A DNA stretch of 64,000 bases. Origin: Acinetobacter parvus DSM 16617 = CIP 108168. Its GTDB lineage: Bacteria; Pseudomonadota; Gammaproteobacteria; Pseudomonadales; Moraxellaceae. The translations under genes and the position numbers were made by a program. The stretch covers positions 1,128,056 through 1,192,055 of the forward strand of contig NZ_KB849212.1 of the NCBI RefSeq assembly GCF_000368025.1, in the 5' to 3' direction. Below are positions 44,007-53,558 of this stretch, one piece after another. The first letter of the stretch is position 1; every line of letters begins with the position of its first letter. Below the pieces are notes generated by a model, which was given only the letters and a program-made list of their open reading frames with translations, was not told the DNA's origin and ran no database searches.

Positions 44007-44684
44007 TTACTCAGCGAAAGATGGTTCTGCTTCAGCAGCGGCTGGCTGCGAAGTTGAATCCTCTGTTGCGGTTGAGCCAGCTGTGGCTTTACCAGCACCA
44101 CCTGTAATAAATTTGCTAATTAAATCTTCTAAATCCATTGTACCCTGGGTATTTGAAACTACATCACCACGTTTAAGGTAGTTCACACCACCACCTGGCA
44201 CCACTTTCAAATATTTCTCACCCAGAAGACCATTGGTTGCAACCATAATATAAGCATCCTCATCCAGGCTGGTGATGGAGGTCATGTTGCGGATGAGTTG
44301 CTGTTCCATTTCTTTTTGTTTCGCGGCATCGGCCTGCTCATAGTCAGCACTGTAGCGCAACTCTTCAAGTGCGTTCTTTTGCACTTCCTTGAGTTGCTCT
44401 GGACTAAAGCTGGTCAAGTTACCATCAAGGTCAAACTTGACTGTTGCCAGACGTGACACTGGATCAAGGGTAATGGATTCTACACGGCCAATGGTGACAC
44501 CACTCATGGTTACCTTGGCACGTGGTTTTAAACCATTCACATTATCAAACTGCGCTGTCATGCTGTAGCTGTCACGTAAATTGGTACCCACCAAGCCACT
44601 GACCTTCATCGCAAGAAAAAATAGAGCGATACCGAAGATAATGACAAAAATACCTACGGCCAGCTCACTAGTACGTGATTTCAT
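44007..44684 (-). CDS. mlaD: MCE-domain protein MlaD
   Basis: 225 residues: one N-terminal membrane helix (about 8-28), then an MCE domain (about 38-115, KVTMSGVTIGRVESITLDP) and the hydrophobic-pore region (ATNGLLGEKYLKVVPGG), then an acidic Ala/Ser/Glu-rich tail. The MCE domain has an insertion after the first strands compared with E. coli. MlaD hexamers form the periplasmic ring of the transporter. It overlaps mlaE by one base. Confidence 0.95.
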   Translation of the reverse strand: MKSRTSELAVGIFVIIFGIALFFLAMKVSGLVGTNLRDSYSMTAQFDNVNGLKPRAKVTMSGVTIGRVESITLDPVSRLATVKFDLDGNLTSFSPEQLKEVQKNALEELRYSADYEQADAAKQKEMEQQLIRNMTSITSLDEDAYIMVATNGLLGEKYLKVVPGGGVNYLKRGDVVSNTQGTMDLEDLISKFITGGAGKATAGSTATEDSTSQPAAAEAEPSFAE

Positions 44685-45463
44685 TAAATCCCTCCGAACA
44701 TGACCGCAGTCAACACGAAATCAAAACCTAATACACAAAGTGAAGAATATACGACCGTTCTGGTCATTGCAGTCGCGATACCTTCAGGTGTCGGGTCACA
44801 GGCATAGCCCTGATAGACCGCTACCCATGTACAAATCAGGGCAAATACAATACTTTTAATAATGGTGCCATTGAAAATATCATGCCAGAACTGCACGCTG
44901 CTTTGCATACCACTCCAGAATGAACCTTCATCAGCGCCCAAGAAATCAACACCCACCATCTTGCCGCCAATAATGCCAATGGTTGCAAAAATCACGGTGA
45001 GCATTGGCAGACTGACAATCCCTGCCCATAAACGTGGGGAAACAATTTGACGAAGTGGATCAACCCCGATCATTTCCATACTGGCAAGCTGTTCACTCTG
45101 CTTCATGGAACCAATTTCAGCGGTCAATGCTGAACCTGCACGGCCTGCGAACAGCAAGGCAGCCACCACAGATGCCAGTTCACGTAATAGTGTCAGTGAA
45201 ATTGCTGTACCCAGCATCGCCTCACTGCCAAAGGTGACCAGAATGCTATACATCTGCAAGCCAAGAACAGCACCAATAAACAAGCCTGAAACTGCGATAA
45301 TCAGCAGGGACATCACCCCAACACGATACATCTGGTACACAAAACGCTGAAAGCCACCTTTAGATGGCATGGAAAATAAAACTTGCAGCAGCATCAGTGC
45401 CGCAGCACCAATTCCCTTTATTCGCTCAATAACGAGTCTACCTAGCCAGGCAATCGCATTCAT
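44684..45463 (-). CDS. mlaE: MlaE permease
   Basis: 259 residues with about five helices of the MlaE/YrbE fold; the family segment RELASVVAALLFAGRAGSALTAEIGSMK is present, with EQLASMEMIGVDP after it. It is the membrane core of the Mla ABC transporter and overlaps mlaF by 4 bases. Confidence 0.96.
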   Translation of the reverse strand: MNAIAWLGRLVIERIKGIGAAALMLLQVLFSMPSKGGFQRFVYQMYRVGVMSLLIIAVSGLFIGAVLGLQMYSILVTFGSEAMLGTAISLTLLRELASVVAALLFAGRAGSALTAEIGSMKQSEQLASMEMIGVDPLRQIVSPRLWAGIVSLPMLTVIFATIGIIGGKMVGVDFLGADEGSFWSGMQSSVQFWHDIFNGTIIKSIVFALICTWVAVYQGYACDPTPEGIATAMTRTVVYSSLCVLGFDFVLTAVMFGGI

Positions 45464-46290
45464 GGACGAACCTCGTTATCTAAATATGCTTGGTGAGTAA
45501 ATTGATATTCGACAGGTCCCTCAACCGAACCTGTTAAAAACTGGCGCACAAATGGTGATGCGTGATTTTTTAATTGTTCAGGTGAACCTTCACCCTGAAT
45601 TTTACCTTCCGCCACCACATAAATATAGTCAGCAATCGACAGTGTCTCTGAGACATCATGTGAGACAACAATGGTCGTTAAATCCAACGCTTCACGCAGG
45701 GAACGGATTAAACGGGTAAGCACCCCCATCACTATCGGGTCCTGTCCTGCAAAGGGTTCGTCATACATGATCAGTTCAGGATCAAGTGCAATGGCACGTG
45801 CCAAAGCCACACGGCGGTTCATACCACCCGAAAGCTCAGTTGGCATCAACTGCTCAGCCCCACGTAAACCGACGGATTCAAGTTTTAATGCCACCAGTTC
45901 TGAGATGAGGTGTTCTGGCAATTTGGTATGTGCACGAATCGGGAATGCCACATTTTCATAGACCGACATATCGGTAAACAGCGCACCACTCTGGAATAAC
46001 ATGCCCATACGGGCACGCGCAGCGAATAATTCATGACGTGACATTGCAGCAATATTTTTGCCATCCAGCAAAACTTCGCCCTGATCGGGGCTCAGTTGTC
46101 CACCAATCAAACGCAATAGAGTGGTCTTACCTGTACCTGATGGTCCCATAATGGCAGTAATTTGACCACGTCGAATTTTAAGGCTGATATCGTCATAAAT
46201 GACGCGTTCTCCTCGATTAAAGCTCAGGTTTTTAACTTCAATTAGGGCTTCGCTATCGAGAGGAGATTTGTTATTCATAATGGCATTCAT
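45460..46290 (-). CDS. mlaF: ABC transporter ATPase MlaF
   Basis: 276 residues with Walker A GPSGTGKT (49-57 region), signature LSGGMNRRVALARA, Walker B LIMYDEPFAGQDP and the switch His in VVSHDV. It drives MlaFEDB. First gene of the operon. The first ATG has AGGA touching it; an in-frame ATG at 46278 is an alternative start. Confidence 0.96.
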   Translation of the reverse strand: MNAIMNNKSPLDSEALIEVKNLSFNRGERVIYDDISLKIRRGQITAIMGPSGTGKTTLLRLIGGQLSPDQGEVLLDGKNIAAMSRHELFAARARMGMLFQSGALFTDMSVYENVAFPIRAHTKLPEHLISELVALKLESVGLRGAEQLMPTELSGGMNRRVALARAIALDPELIMYDEPFAGQDPIVMGVLTRLIRSLREALDLTTIVVSHDVSETLSIADYIYVVAEGKIQGEGSPEQLKNHASPFVRQFLTGSVEGPVEYQFTHQAYLDNEVRP

Positions 46291-46372
46291 TCCTGCACTT
46301 TTTATGCACGCATACTATACACTGAAAGACTAAATCGTTGTTTTTATTTTGATGAGCGACGTATGAAGATTG

Positions 46373-46527
46373 TTAATTTATGTAGTTATTTTTTGAGACG
46401 ACCTGACTGGTGGTTTGGCTGGAATTGACATTTACGGAATCGGCGTGATTGGCATCAAAAAGTGCATAGGCGAAAAACAGGCCATTACACAGCATCAAAA
46501 TGACAAAAAGGAATGGCAGTCCATCAT
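46373..46527 (-). other. Possible remnant of a small membrane-protein gene
   Basis: The 406-base gap between mlaF and the DEAD-box helicase gene has no solid gene. On the minus strand one frame reads LPFLFVILMLCNGLFFAYALF, a good membrane helix, then a Ser/Asn-rich tail to a TAA at 46373. Its only in-frame ATG (46495) cuts the helix in half, while an ATG pair at 46525-46527 lies one frame off, as if a base had been lost. It may be a frameshifted small gene or chance. Confidence 0.3.
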
Positions 46528-46644
46528 TTCATATGAAAAACCACATTTGACTCAAAAGACTTTTGATTTGATTAAGCCTTTTTTATTTCTTATGCAAAAT
46601 TTGAATTAGCACACATTTTAACAATTTTACCTGACTAATCCCAA

Positions 46645-46673
46645 ACAAAAAAGCCAGTTTTACAACTGGCTTC
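46645..46673 (-). terminator. Terminator of the DEAD-box helicase gene
   Basis: AAGCCAGTT/AACTGGCTT stem with a 4-base loop, followed on the minus strand by a T-run. Confidence 0.85.
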
Positions 46674-46696
46674 TTCTTTTCATCGGTTTTTAACGA

Positions 46697-48670
46697 TTAA
46701 AAATCGTTTTTGCGACGACGGTCACCACCGAAGCCACTTTCACGTGCTGGACGATCACCAAAATCACGCTTTGGACGGTCTTCACCACCGAAACTACGCT
46801 TTGGACGGTCTTCACCACCGAAACTACGTTTTGGGCGATCTTCACCACCGAAACTACGTTTTGGGCGATCTTCACCACCGAAACTACGTTTTGGACGGTC
46901 ACTGAAACCACCCTCACGTTGTGGACGATCACCAAAATCGCGCTTTGGACGGTCGCCGAAGCCACCCTCGCGTTGTGGACGATCACCAAAATCACGTTTT
47001 GGACGGTCACCGAAACCACCCTCACGTTGTGGACGATCACCAAAATCACGTTTTGGACGGTCGCTAAAACCACCCTCACGGCGTGGTTTATAGTCTACGC
47101 GGTTGCCACGGTTGTCATCATTCGCGTCAAAACGTGGTTTATCGTTAAAACCACCCTCACGGCGTGGACGGTCAGAATTGAACTCGCGGCGTGGACGCTC
47201 TTCACCACCAAAGCTACGCTTTGGACGGTCTTCAAAACCGCCTTCACGGCGTGGGCGATCAGAATTAAACTCGCGACGTGGGCGGTCTTCACCAGCAAAC
47301 GCTGGACGCTCACCACGAGGTTTGTCATCAAAGCTACGACGTGGACGATCATCACCGCCTTCACGACGCTTAAAGTTACTTTCACCTTCAAAACGACGAC
47401 CACCACCAAAACCACCACGACCGCCGCCATCACGACCACCACGGCTACGACCACCGCCATCACGACCACGACCACCACCATCACGACCTGAACGAGCAGG
47501 AGGTGGAGATGGCTCTAAACCTTCGATTTCAGATACATTTAAACGTGCATCTAAATAATCTTCTAAAGCACGGATTTTGCCACGCTCACGGTAAGTTGCC
47601 AAAGTAACAGCTTGACCTGTACGACCCGCACGACCTGTACGACCAATACGGTGTACATAGTCTTCATTTTTCATCGGTAAACCGAAGTTGATTACGTGTG
47701 AAATTGTTGGTACGTCTAAACCACGCGCTGCAACGTCAGTCGCCACCAGGATTTTTGCACGGCCTTCACGAATACTACGTAAACGACGGTTACGAACGGT
47801 TTGAGGCATTGCACCATGTAGCGCAACAACCGAGTGACCTGCTTCAGCCAATTCTTCAGCAAGCATATCTGTATCTTCTTGCGTGCTTGCGAATACAACA
47901 GCTTGATCTACTGATTCGTCAGATAACCAATGCGTAAGTAATTTTTTCTTGTGTTCGAAACCATCAGTCCAATGTAATGTTTGCGTTACATCAGTATTGG
48001 TGCTGTGACCAGTTTCGATTGCAATACGTTGTGGATCATTCATCATACGCTCAGCAAGACGAATAATACGATCTGCAAATGTTGCAGAGAACATCAATGT
48101 TTGTTTACGGTTTGCAGCTAATTCACCAATTGCTTCTAAGTCTTCAGAGAAACCTAGATCAAGCATACGGTCAGCTTCATCAACAATTAATGATTCAACT
48201 TTATCAAGTTTAATTTGACGACGGTTTACAAGGTCAAGTAAACGACCTGGAGTCGCGACAACAACCTGAGCGCCTTTAAGCTGTTGAATTTGCTTACCAA
48301 AAGGCATACCACCCATAATTGCAGCAATACGAACACCTTTCATGTGACGTACAAATGCAATCGCATCTTGGCTAACTTGTTGAGCCAATTCACGTGTAGG
48401 AGAAATAACCAAAATAGTGGGTTGTGTTACGGCTTTCATACGGTCTTTAAACGAAACAAAAGCTTCTTCGCCAGCTAAAGCATTCAATGTAGGGAGTAAG
48501 AATGCAGCTGTTTTACCAGAACCAGTCTGGCTTGAAACTAATAAATCTTTACCTGCTAAAGCAGCGGGAATCGCTTGTTCTTGCACAGGAGTTGGTGTGG
48601 TAAAACCTAAACCTTCAAGCGCTTGTTGTAAGGTTTCGTGTAAAGAAAATTCGGCAAAAGTTTTGCTCAT
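46697..48670 (-). CDS. DEAD-box RNA helicase with repetitive RG/D-rich tail (RhlE-like)
   Basis: 657 residues from the ATG at 48670; a GTG four codons earlier is the alternative. The core (about 1-370) has all helicase motifs: Q motif, SSQTGSGKT, PTRELA, VDEADRMLD, MFSATF and HRIGRTGRAGR. From about residue 385 to the end is a disordered tail first rich in Gly/Arg, then built of tandem repeats: three copies of an 18-residue unit (GGFGDRPKRDFGDRPQRE) and four of a 10-residue unit (SFGGEDRPKR). Such tails bind RNA and favour condensates. Likely roles are ribosome assembly, RNA decay or cold growth. It has an unusually long 5' leader. Confidence 0.9.
   Translation of the reverse strand: MSKTFAEFSLHETLQQALEGLGFTTPTPVQEQAIPAALAGKDLLVSSQTGSGKTAAFLLPTLNALAGEEAFVSFKDRMKAVTQPTILVISPTRELAQQVSQDAIAFVRHMKGVRIAAIMGGMPFGKQIQQLKGAQVVVATPGRLLDLVNRRQIKLDKVESLIVDEADRMLDLGFSEDLEAIGELAANRKQTLMFSATFADRIIRLAERMMNDPQRIAIETGHSTNTDVTQTLHWTDGFEHKKKLLTHWLSDESVDQAVVFASTQEDTDMLAEELAEAGHSVVALHGAMPQTVRNRRLRSIREGRAKILVATDVAARGLDVPTISHVINFGLPMKNEDYVHRIGRTGRAGRTGQAVTLATYRERGKIRALEDYLDARLNVSEIEGLEPSPPPARSGRDGGGRGRDGGGRSRGGRDGGGRGGFGGGRRFEGESNFKRREGGDDRPRRSFDDKPRGERPAFAGEDRPRREFNSDRPRREGGFEDRPKRSFGGEERPRREFNSDRPRREGGFNDKPRFDANDDNRGNRVDYKPRREGGFSDRPKRDFGDRPQREGGFGDRPKRDFGDRPQREGGFGDRPKRDFGDRPQREGGFSDRPKRSFGGEDRPKRSFGGEDRPKRSFGGEDRPKRSFGGEDRPKRDFGDRPARESGFGGDRRRKNDF
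46768..47075 (-). repeat. In-frame tandem repeats in the helicase tail
   Basis: Four near-identical 30-base units (about 46768-46897) and three 54-base units (about 46910-47075), all multiples of three. Copy number is likely to vary between strains without breaking the frame. Confidence 0.85.
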
Positions 48671-48940
48671 AGAGAGTTTCACCCTAATGGGTGCTCCATT
48701 TTAATAAATACAAAAAATAGACATCGGCAACAAGCGGCAAAGCGACTCAAGCTGAATATAAATACAATTCAGTGGCAATCCGAATAACGACGATGTGGAC
48801 TAAACGCACGCTTGATTACTGCCTCAACCTGAAGAATCGCTAAGCGATTTGGGCGCAAGATGTGGTCCTCTCTATGGACAGCGAGCGCATAATATGAATA
48901 GAACTGAATGTTCAGGTAATGAACTGGAATTTAAGTGCGT
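48671..48940 (-). promoter_or_regulatory. Long 5' leader of the DEAD-box helicase gene
   Basis: About 270 bases separate the predicted transcription start from the ATG, with no supported gene inside. A small hairpin AATCGC-TTA-GCGATT is visible near 48840. Long leaders before RNA helicase genes often serve cold-shock or autoregulatory control; here that is inference. Confidence 0.5.
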
Positions 48941-48946
48941 GGGCGG

Positions 48947-48974
48947 ATTATAGCAGAATAATTTTAAAAGTCAC
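48947..48974 (-). promoter_or_regulatory. Extended -10 promoter of the DEAD-box helicase gene
   Basis: On the minus strand TGC-TATAAT (-10 at 48947-48952, with the extended TG) is preceded at 16 bases by GTGACT as -35. Confidence 0.7.
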
Positions 48975-49080
48975 CTTTTTTAATAGGTTTTTCTATTGAA
49001 TCACCTTTATTATTTGTATCTGAGCGATTACTAAAGAAATCATGACCAAGATAGCTCTTTAATTATTCTCAAGTCCTCAT

Positions 49081-49106
49081 AAAAAACCCTCAAATATTGA
49101 GGGTCT
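49081..49106 (-). terminator. Terminator of suhB
   Basis: ACCCTCAA/TTGAGGGT stem followed by a T-run on the minus strand, 18 bases after the suhB stop codon. Confidence 0.85.
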
Positions 49107-49123
49107 TTTTAGTAATCTATAAA

Positions 49124-49954
49124 TTATTTTGCAGCTTCGCCCCAAGCTGGAACAACCGCCTGCATCAACGGTTTTAACATCTTGAGTGAACAGGCAATCA
49201 CCTGACCATTGTCAAATGAATCATTACCACCACGTGCATCAACGACTGCACCGCCCGCTTCCTTTACAATCAACTCACCCGCGGCAATATCCCACGGTTT
49301 TAAACCAAGTTCAAAGAAACCATCAAAACGACCTGCAGCGACATAAGCTAAATCTAAAGCAGCAGAGCCACCACGACGGATTTGCGCGCCTGATTTAGTT
49401 ATAGCCAACAAAGAAGCGAAATGCTGTTCTGCATAAGATACGATTTCACCGTTGCGCTTTGCGCGGTAAGGATGCCCAACCGCAAGGAAAGTATTTTCCA
49501 AGGAATCTTTTAGATTGACACGAATACGGCGCTGGTTCATGACTGCACCACGGCCACGGCTTGCAGAGAATAATTCATCACGCACTGGATCGTAGATCAC
49601 ACCGTGCTGAGTTACGCCTTTATGTTGTACAGCGATAGAAATACAGAAATGAGGAAAACCGTTGATAAAGTTTTGAGTACCATCTAAAGGATCAATCACC
49701 CAGCACCAATCTGCATCGTGACCTTTACCTTCTTGCATGCCAAACTCTTCACCAAGGAAGCTATGGTTTTTATAACTTTTACGAAGCGTATCAATTGTAA
49801 GTTGTTCGATATAACGGTCAACACGCGTTACTGGACCATCAATGCCTTTTTCTTCAACTTGTAAATCGAGTTTATGACGATTTTGATGTGCCTTTAAAAG
49901 CTCTTGACCAACTGTTTGAGCCGCACGCGCAGCCATAACCACCATAGGTTCCAT
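49124..49954 (-). CDS. suhB: Inositol-1-monophosphatase family protein SuhB
   Basis: 276 residues with the metal-binding motifs of the family: GEEFG, WVIDPLDGTQNFINGFPHF and, near the C terminus, WDIAAGELIVKEAGG. SuhB hydrolyses inositol phosphates with Mg2+ and in E. coli also joins the rRNA antitermination complex. It is preceded by dxs on the same strand with a hairpin between. Confidence 0.93.
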   Translation of the reverse strand: MEPMVVMAARAAQTVGQELLKAHQNRHKLDLQVEEKGIDGPVTRVDRYIEQLTIDTLRKSYKNHSFLGEEFGMQEGKGHDADWCWVIDPLDGTQNFINGFPHFCISIAVQHKGVTQHGVIYDPVRDELFSASRGRGAVMNQRRIRVNLKDSLENTFLAVGHPYRAKRNGEIVSYAEQHFASLLAITKSGAQIRRGGSAALDLAYVAAGRFDGFFELGLKPWDIAAGELIVKEAGGAVVDARGGNDSFDNGQVIACSLKMLKPLMQAVVPAWGEAAK

Positions 49955-50000
49955 TGAACACCCACTACAAATTTGAAGATTTTGACAAAGAATAATGCAT

Positions 50001-50040
50001 AAAAGCCCCTATATTCTATCAAATATAAGGGCTTTTAGGT
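50001..50040 (-). terminator. Hairpin after dxs
   Basis: Arms 50001-50015 and 50022-50036 pair over 15 positions with one mismatch; the T-run is short, so termination may be partial. It lies before the suhB start and about 50 bases past dxs. Confidence 0.65.
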
Positions 50041-50089
50041 AAAAAATGTTTGCGAAAGATTATTTTCTAATTTACAAAGCGTTAGCGAT

Positions 50090-51985
50090 CTATAACCAAG
50101 CTTGTTCTATTGAAAGTAAAATACCTTTGGCATCTAAGCCACAGTCAATGAGCATTTGCTGATGAGTTGCTTGATTTAAAAATGCATCTGGCAAACCTAG
50201 ATTTAAAATTGGCTTAATGATTTTAGCGCATGCTAAAAATTCATTTACTGCACTTCCCGCACCAGCCATAACCGCATGTTCCTCTACAGTCACAAAAAAT
50301 TTTGTGTCAGTAGCTAAGTCACGAAGCATCTGCTCATCTAATGGTTTTACAAACCGCATGTTGACCACAGATACAGCAACCGAATATTTACTTGCAAATA
50401 ATTCTGCTGCTTCAACTGATGCTGCAACACGGCTACCAAAAGCAAGGATACTGATCTGCTGATCTGCGTCCTGATTAAATTGCGCAACGATTTCAGCTTT
50501 ACCAATTTCTAAAGCAGTCATCTGTTGTTGGATTTCAGCACCTGTACCGACACCACGTGGATAACGTACGGCAGTTGGTCCATTATAGTGATATGCAGTG
50601 TGTAGCATTTGACGACATTCATTTTCGTCTTTTGGCGCCATGATCACCATGTTAGGTACAGTACGCATATAGGCATAATCATAGGCACCTGCATGGGTTG
50701 GACCATCTTCACCGACTAAACCAGCACGATCAATTCCAAAAGTCACATCCAGATTCTGTAACGCAACATCATGGATCAACTGGTCATAGCCACGCTGTAA
50801 AAAGGTCGAATAGATTGCTACAACAGGTTTTAAACCTTCACACGCCATACCCGCGGCTAAAGTCACTGCATGTTGTTCAGCAATCGCAACGTCAAAGAAA
50901 CGTTCAGGGTATTGCTTTGCAAACTGAACCATCCCTGAACCTTCACACATCGCTGGAGTAATCGCCAGTAAACGATCATCTTGCGCTGCTTCATCACATA
51001 ACCATTGTCCAAACACGTCTGAGTATTTAGGCGGTGATTTTTTTGCAGGAGCAGATGCTGTAGGTACAATTTTAGTAATAGCATGATAGGTAATCGGGTC
51101 TGCTTCAGCTGGCGCAAATCCTTTACCCTTTTTGGTATAAATATGCACTAAACGAGGGCCTTTACGTTTTTTTAGCGCATGGAAAACTTGTGTGAGTTGT
51201 TCAACATCATGCCCATCAAATGGCCCAAAATAATCAAAACCAATCGCTTTAAATAAGTTATCCGCTGCATCTGTTGCAGACTGATGTAACCTTGAGTTAT
51301 AAGTCCACTTCGGATGTGGCTGAACATAGGCTTCACCCTGTTCATTGACATTAATCAACTGACCTGTTTCCCAAATCGCCGCCAAATGCTTGGCAAAGCC
51401 GCCTGTACTGCAGGAGATCGACATATCATTGTCATTCAGCACCACAATCAGGTCGGCATCATGGGCAACCGCATCATTCATGGCTTCAAAGGCCATACCT
51501 GCGGTCATTGCACCATCACCGACAATGGCAACCACATCGCATGGGTCTTTTTGGTAGCGACGTGCCAACGCCATACCAAGACCAGCAGAAATTGCTGTTG
51601 ATGAATGGCCTACCCCAAAAGTATCAAACTCGGATTCTTCACGGGCAGGAAATGCAGCCAAACCATCTTTGGCACGGATCGTGGTAATTCTGTCACGGCG
51701 ACCTGTCAACACCTTGTGTGGATAAGCCTGATGACCCACATCCCAAACCAGACGGTCCTGAGGTGTATTAAAACAATAATGCAACGCAACCGTTAATTCG
51801 ATTACACCAAGATTTGCGCCAAAGTGGCCACCGCTTTGCCCTGCCGCATACAAAATATATTGACGCAACTCATCCGCCACTTGTGGGAGCAGGCCTTGTT
51901 CGAGCTGACGTAACTGTTGTGGATGATCAATTCCATCTAACAATGGCGTAACAGGACGTTGAGTTGGAATTTCGGTATACAACAT
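50090..51985 (-). CDS. dxs: 1-deoxy-D-xylulose-5-phosphate synthase
   Basis: 631 residues from the ATG at 51985 (MLYTEIPTQRP), which gives the usual family length; the longer frame adds 19 residues. The thiamine diphosphate motif GDGAMTAGMAFEAMN is present, with GHQAYPHKVLTGR before it and the transketolase middle domain (DVAIAEQHAVTLAAGMA) with the catalytic Glu. The enzyme joins pyruvate and glyceraldehyde-3-phosphate as the entry step to isoprenoids, thiamine and pyridoxal. Confidence 0.97.
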   Translation of the reverse strand: MLYTEIPTQRPVTPLLDGIDHPQQLRQLEQGLLPQVADELRQYILYAAGQSGGHFGANLGVIELTVALHYCFNTPQDRLVWDVGHQAYPHKVLTGRRDRITTIRAKDGLAAFPAREESEFDTFGVGHSSTAISAGLGMALARRYQKDPCDVVAIVGDGAMTAGMAFEAMNDAVAHDADLIVVLNDNDMSISCSTGGFAKHLAAIWETGQLINVNEQGEAYVQPHPKWTYNSRLHQSATDAADNLFKAIGFDYFGPFDGHDVEQLTQVFHALKKRKGPRLVHIYTKKGKGFAPAEADPITYHAITKIVPTASAPAKKSPPKYSDVFGQWLCDEAAQDDRLLAITPAMCEGSGMVQFAKQYPERFFDVAIAEQHAVTLAAGMACEGLKPVVAIYSTFLQRGYDQLIHDVALQNLDVTFGIDRAGLVGEDGPTHAGAYDYAYMRTVPNMVIMAPKDENECRQMLHTAYHYNGPTAVRYPRGVGTGAEIQQQMTALEIGKAEIVAQFNQDADQQISILAFGSRVAASVEAAELFASKYSVAVSVVNMRFVKPLDEQMLRDLATDTKFFVTVEEHAVMAGAGSAVNEFLACAKIIKPILNLGLPDAFLNQATHQQMLIDCGLDAKGILLSIEQAWL

Positions 51986-52289
51986 AATGTGGCGAAGCCT
52001 TTTTAAGCCTGGCAAATCCGAAGCTGGGTTAAATGGGGGCAATCATACAATTAAATATGATCTACCTTCAATCAGCCACATGGGCAAATGATGTCGTGCT
52101 AAACATTCTCATGCCAGTCTCGGGGACTGGCTGGCAGATTATCCTGAATTATGTCACTGTTTATCAACCATTATTGTGTGCTTTGTATGAAAAAGAAAAA
52201 CTTATGTGAAAAATCAGAAATTCCAATTCACGCAATCTTCACACATTCAGCTATACTTTGACTGTTTTTATTATCATAGTGAGCGTTCT
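51986..52289. other. Divergent dxs-ribA intergenic region
   Basis: About 300 bases. A CCAGTC/GACTGG hairpin sits near 52111-52128. A TATACT box at about 52249 could be the ribA -10, and would exclude the upstream GTG at 52206 as the ribA start. No FMN riboswitch pattern was recognised. Confidence 0.4.
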
Positions 52290-52892
52290 GTGCCAATTGA
52301 ATTTGTTGCAACATCAAGGCTACCAACTGCTTTTGGTGACTTCAATATTTCCGTGTTTCAAGACCCAGCAACGGGCGAAGAGCATGTGGCGCTTTCCAAA
52401 GGACTAGAAACTGCACCAAATCAGCCCGTACTCGTGCGTATCCATTCTGAATGTTTGACTGGTGATGCCTTTGCCTCATTGAAGTGCGACTGTGGACCTC
52501 AGTTACAAGCCACACAACGAATGATCAATGAAGCGGCTCAGGGTGTGATTTTATATTTGCGTCAGGAAGGTCGTGGGATTGGCTTGACCAATAAAATTCG
52601 TGCCTATGCCCTACAGGATCAGGGGCATGATACCGTTGATGCAAACTTATTGTTAAATCTACCTGCTGATGCGCGTCGTTATGATATGTGCAGCATTATG
52701 CTCGATCATCTGCAAGTGAAAGAAGTAAAATTGCTGACGAACAATCCACTCAAACTAAAAGCACTCACTGATCTTGGAATTAATGTGGTCGAGCGCGTTC
52801 CGCTCACTGTAGGTCGTAATCCATTCAATGAACATTATTTAAAGACCAAACGTGAGCGTATGGATCATCTTTATCAAAAGGATGATTTTTGA
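52290..52892 (+). CDS. ribA: GTP cyclohydrolase II
   Basis: 200 residues when started at the GTG at 52290 (VPIEFVATSRLPTAFG), the usual family length; the frame is open 28 codons further up from another GTG, but those residues are not family-like. Zinc ligands Cys55, Cys66 and Cys68 (SECLTGDAFASLKCDC) and the RQEGRGIGL active-site loop are present. It opens the GTP ring as the first step of riboflavin synthesis. Confidence 0.93.
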   Translation: MPIEFVATSRLPTAFGDFNISVFQDPATGEEHVALSKGLETAPNQPVLVRIHSECLTGDAFASLKCDCGPQLQATQRMINEAAQGVILYLRQEGRGIGLTNKIRAYALQDQGHDTVDANLLLNLPADARRYDMCSIMLDHLQVKEVKLLTNNPLKLKALTDLGINVVERVPLTVGRNPFNEHYLKTKRERMDHLYQKDDF

Positions 52893-52946
52893 GTATAATT
52901 ACTCTTCTGTATATATTTTTAAAATTAACATACGAAGAGGGATAAT

Positions 52947-53489
52947 ATGACCACTGTTTCTATTCAGGGGAAAACTTACGGCATCTATCAATTTACAGGT
53001 GAAGTGGTTGATAATAATAAACAACGAGAAACTCGGGTACATGGCGGTGGTGGTGCAACCTATAATGGGACAGGCGGTACAGCTCCTGTAACTTCAAGTA
53101 CCACGATTCATGATCAATTTTTTCTCATGGATGATAATGGTCAGGAGCATGATGTCACCTTATCAAACTGGAATGTCACCTTACGCACAGGTCATCGCAT
53201 TCAAATAATATGGGTGATTCCAGAAAATAAGCAAGAAGGTCCTTATGTAGTTGTTAATAACTTAAATTTAAAGAAATTCCAGCGAAATGATCCTGTAATT
53301 GGACAACTTGCATCAGATCATTATATAAAACCCTTTTGGGCTGGTGTCGCAGGAATTATCGTCATTAGCTTTATGATTAAACTTATTTTATTACCTATTT
53401 TAGGTATTATCGGTGCATTCATCTACACAAAGAAACGTAATCAGGTAATCACCGAATTAAAAGCTGCTGTTGAAAAAGAAATGATTTAA
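52947..53489 (+). CDS. Membrane-anchored protein of unknown function
   Basis: 180 residues. The first 110 are soluble with a Gly-rich patch (HGGGGATYNGTGGTAP) and strand-like segments; two hydrophobic helices lie near the C terminus (about 130-162), then a charged tail. No signal peptide is seen. No family was recognised. A good ribosome-binding site (AGAGGG) precedes the ATG. Confidence 0.65.
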   Translation: MTTVSIQGKTYGIYQFTGEVVDNNKQRETRVHGGGGATYNGTGGTAPVTSSTTIHDQFFLMDDNGQEHDVTLSNWNVTLRTGHRIQIIWVIPENKQEGPYVVVNNLNLKKFQRNDPVIGQLASDHYIKPFWAGVAGIIVISFMIKLILLPILGIIGAFIYTKKRNQVITELKAAVEKEMI

Positions 53490-53558
53490 ATTCCTTACTT
53501 TTTTTATGGATTTATGTTTTGATGTAGCTAATTCCCAGATCACCTCAAGAGGATCATC

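Noticed and set aside
46415..46609. Plus-strand open frame of 64 residues between mlaF and the helicase gene
   Set aside because: No ribosome-binding site, no recognisable domain, and its end overlaps terminator-like sequence.
46770..47090. Regular repeats as a CRISPR array
   Set aside because: The units are contiguous, coding, in multiples of three and have no unique spacers.
46710..47558. Several open frames on both strands opposite and within the helicase tail
   Set aside because: They mirror the low-complexity repeats of the helicase gene and consist of repeated Pro/Arg/Ser or Thr/Ile/Val strings without ribosome-binding sites.
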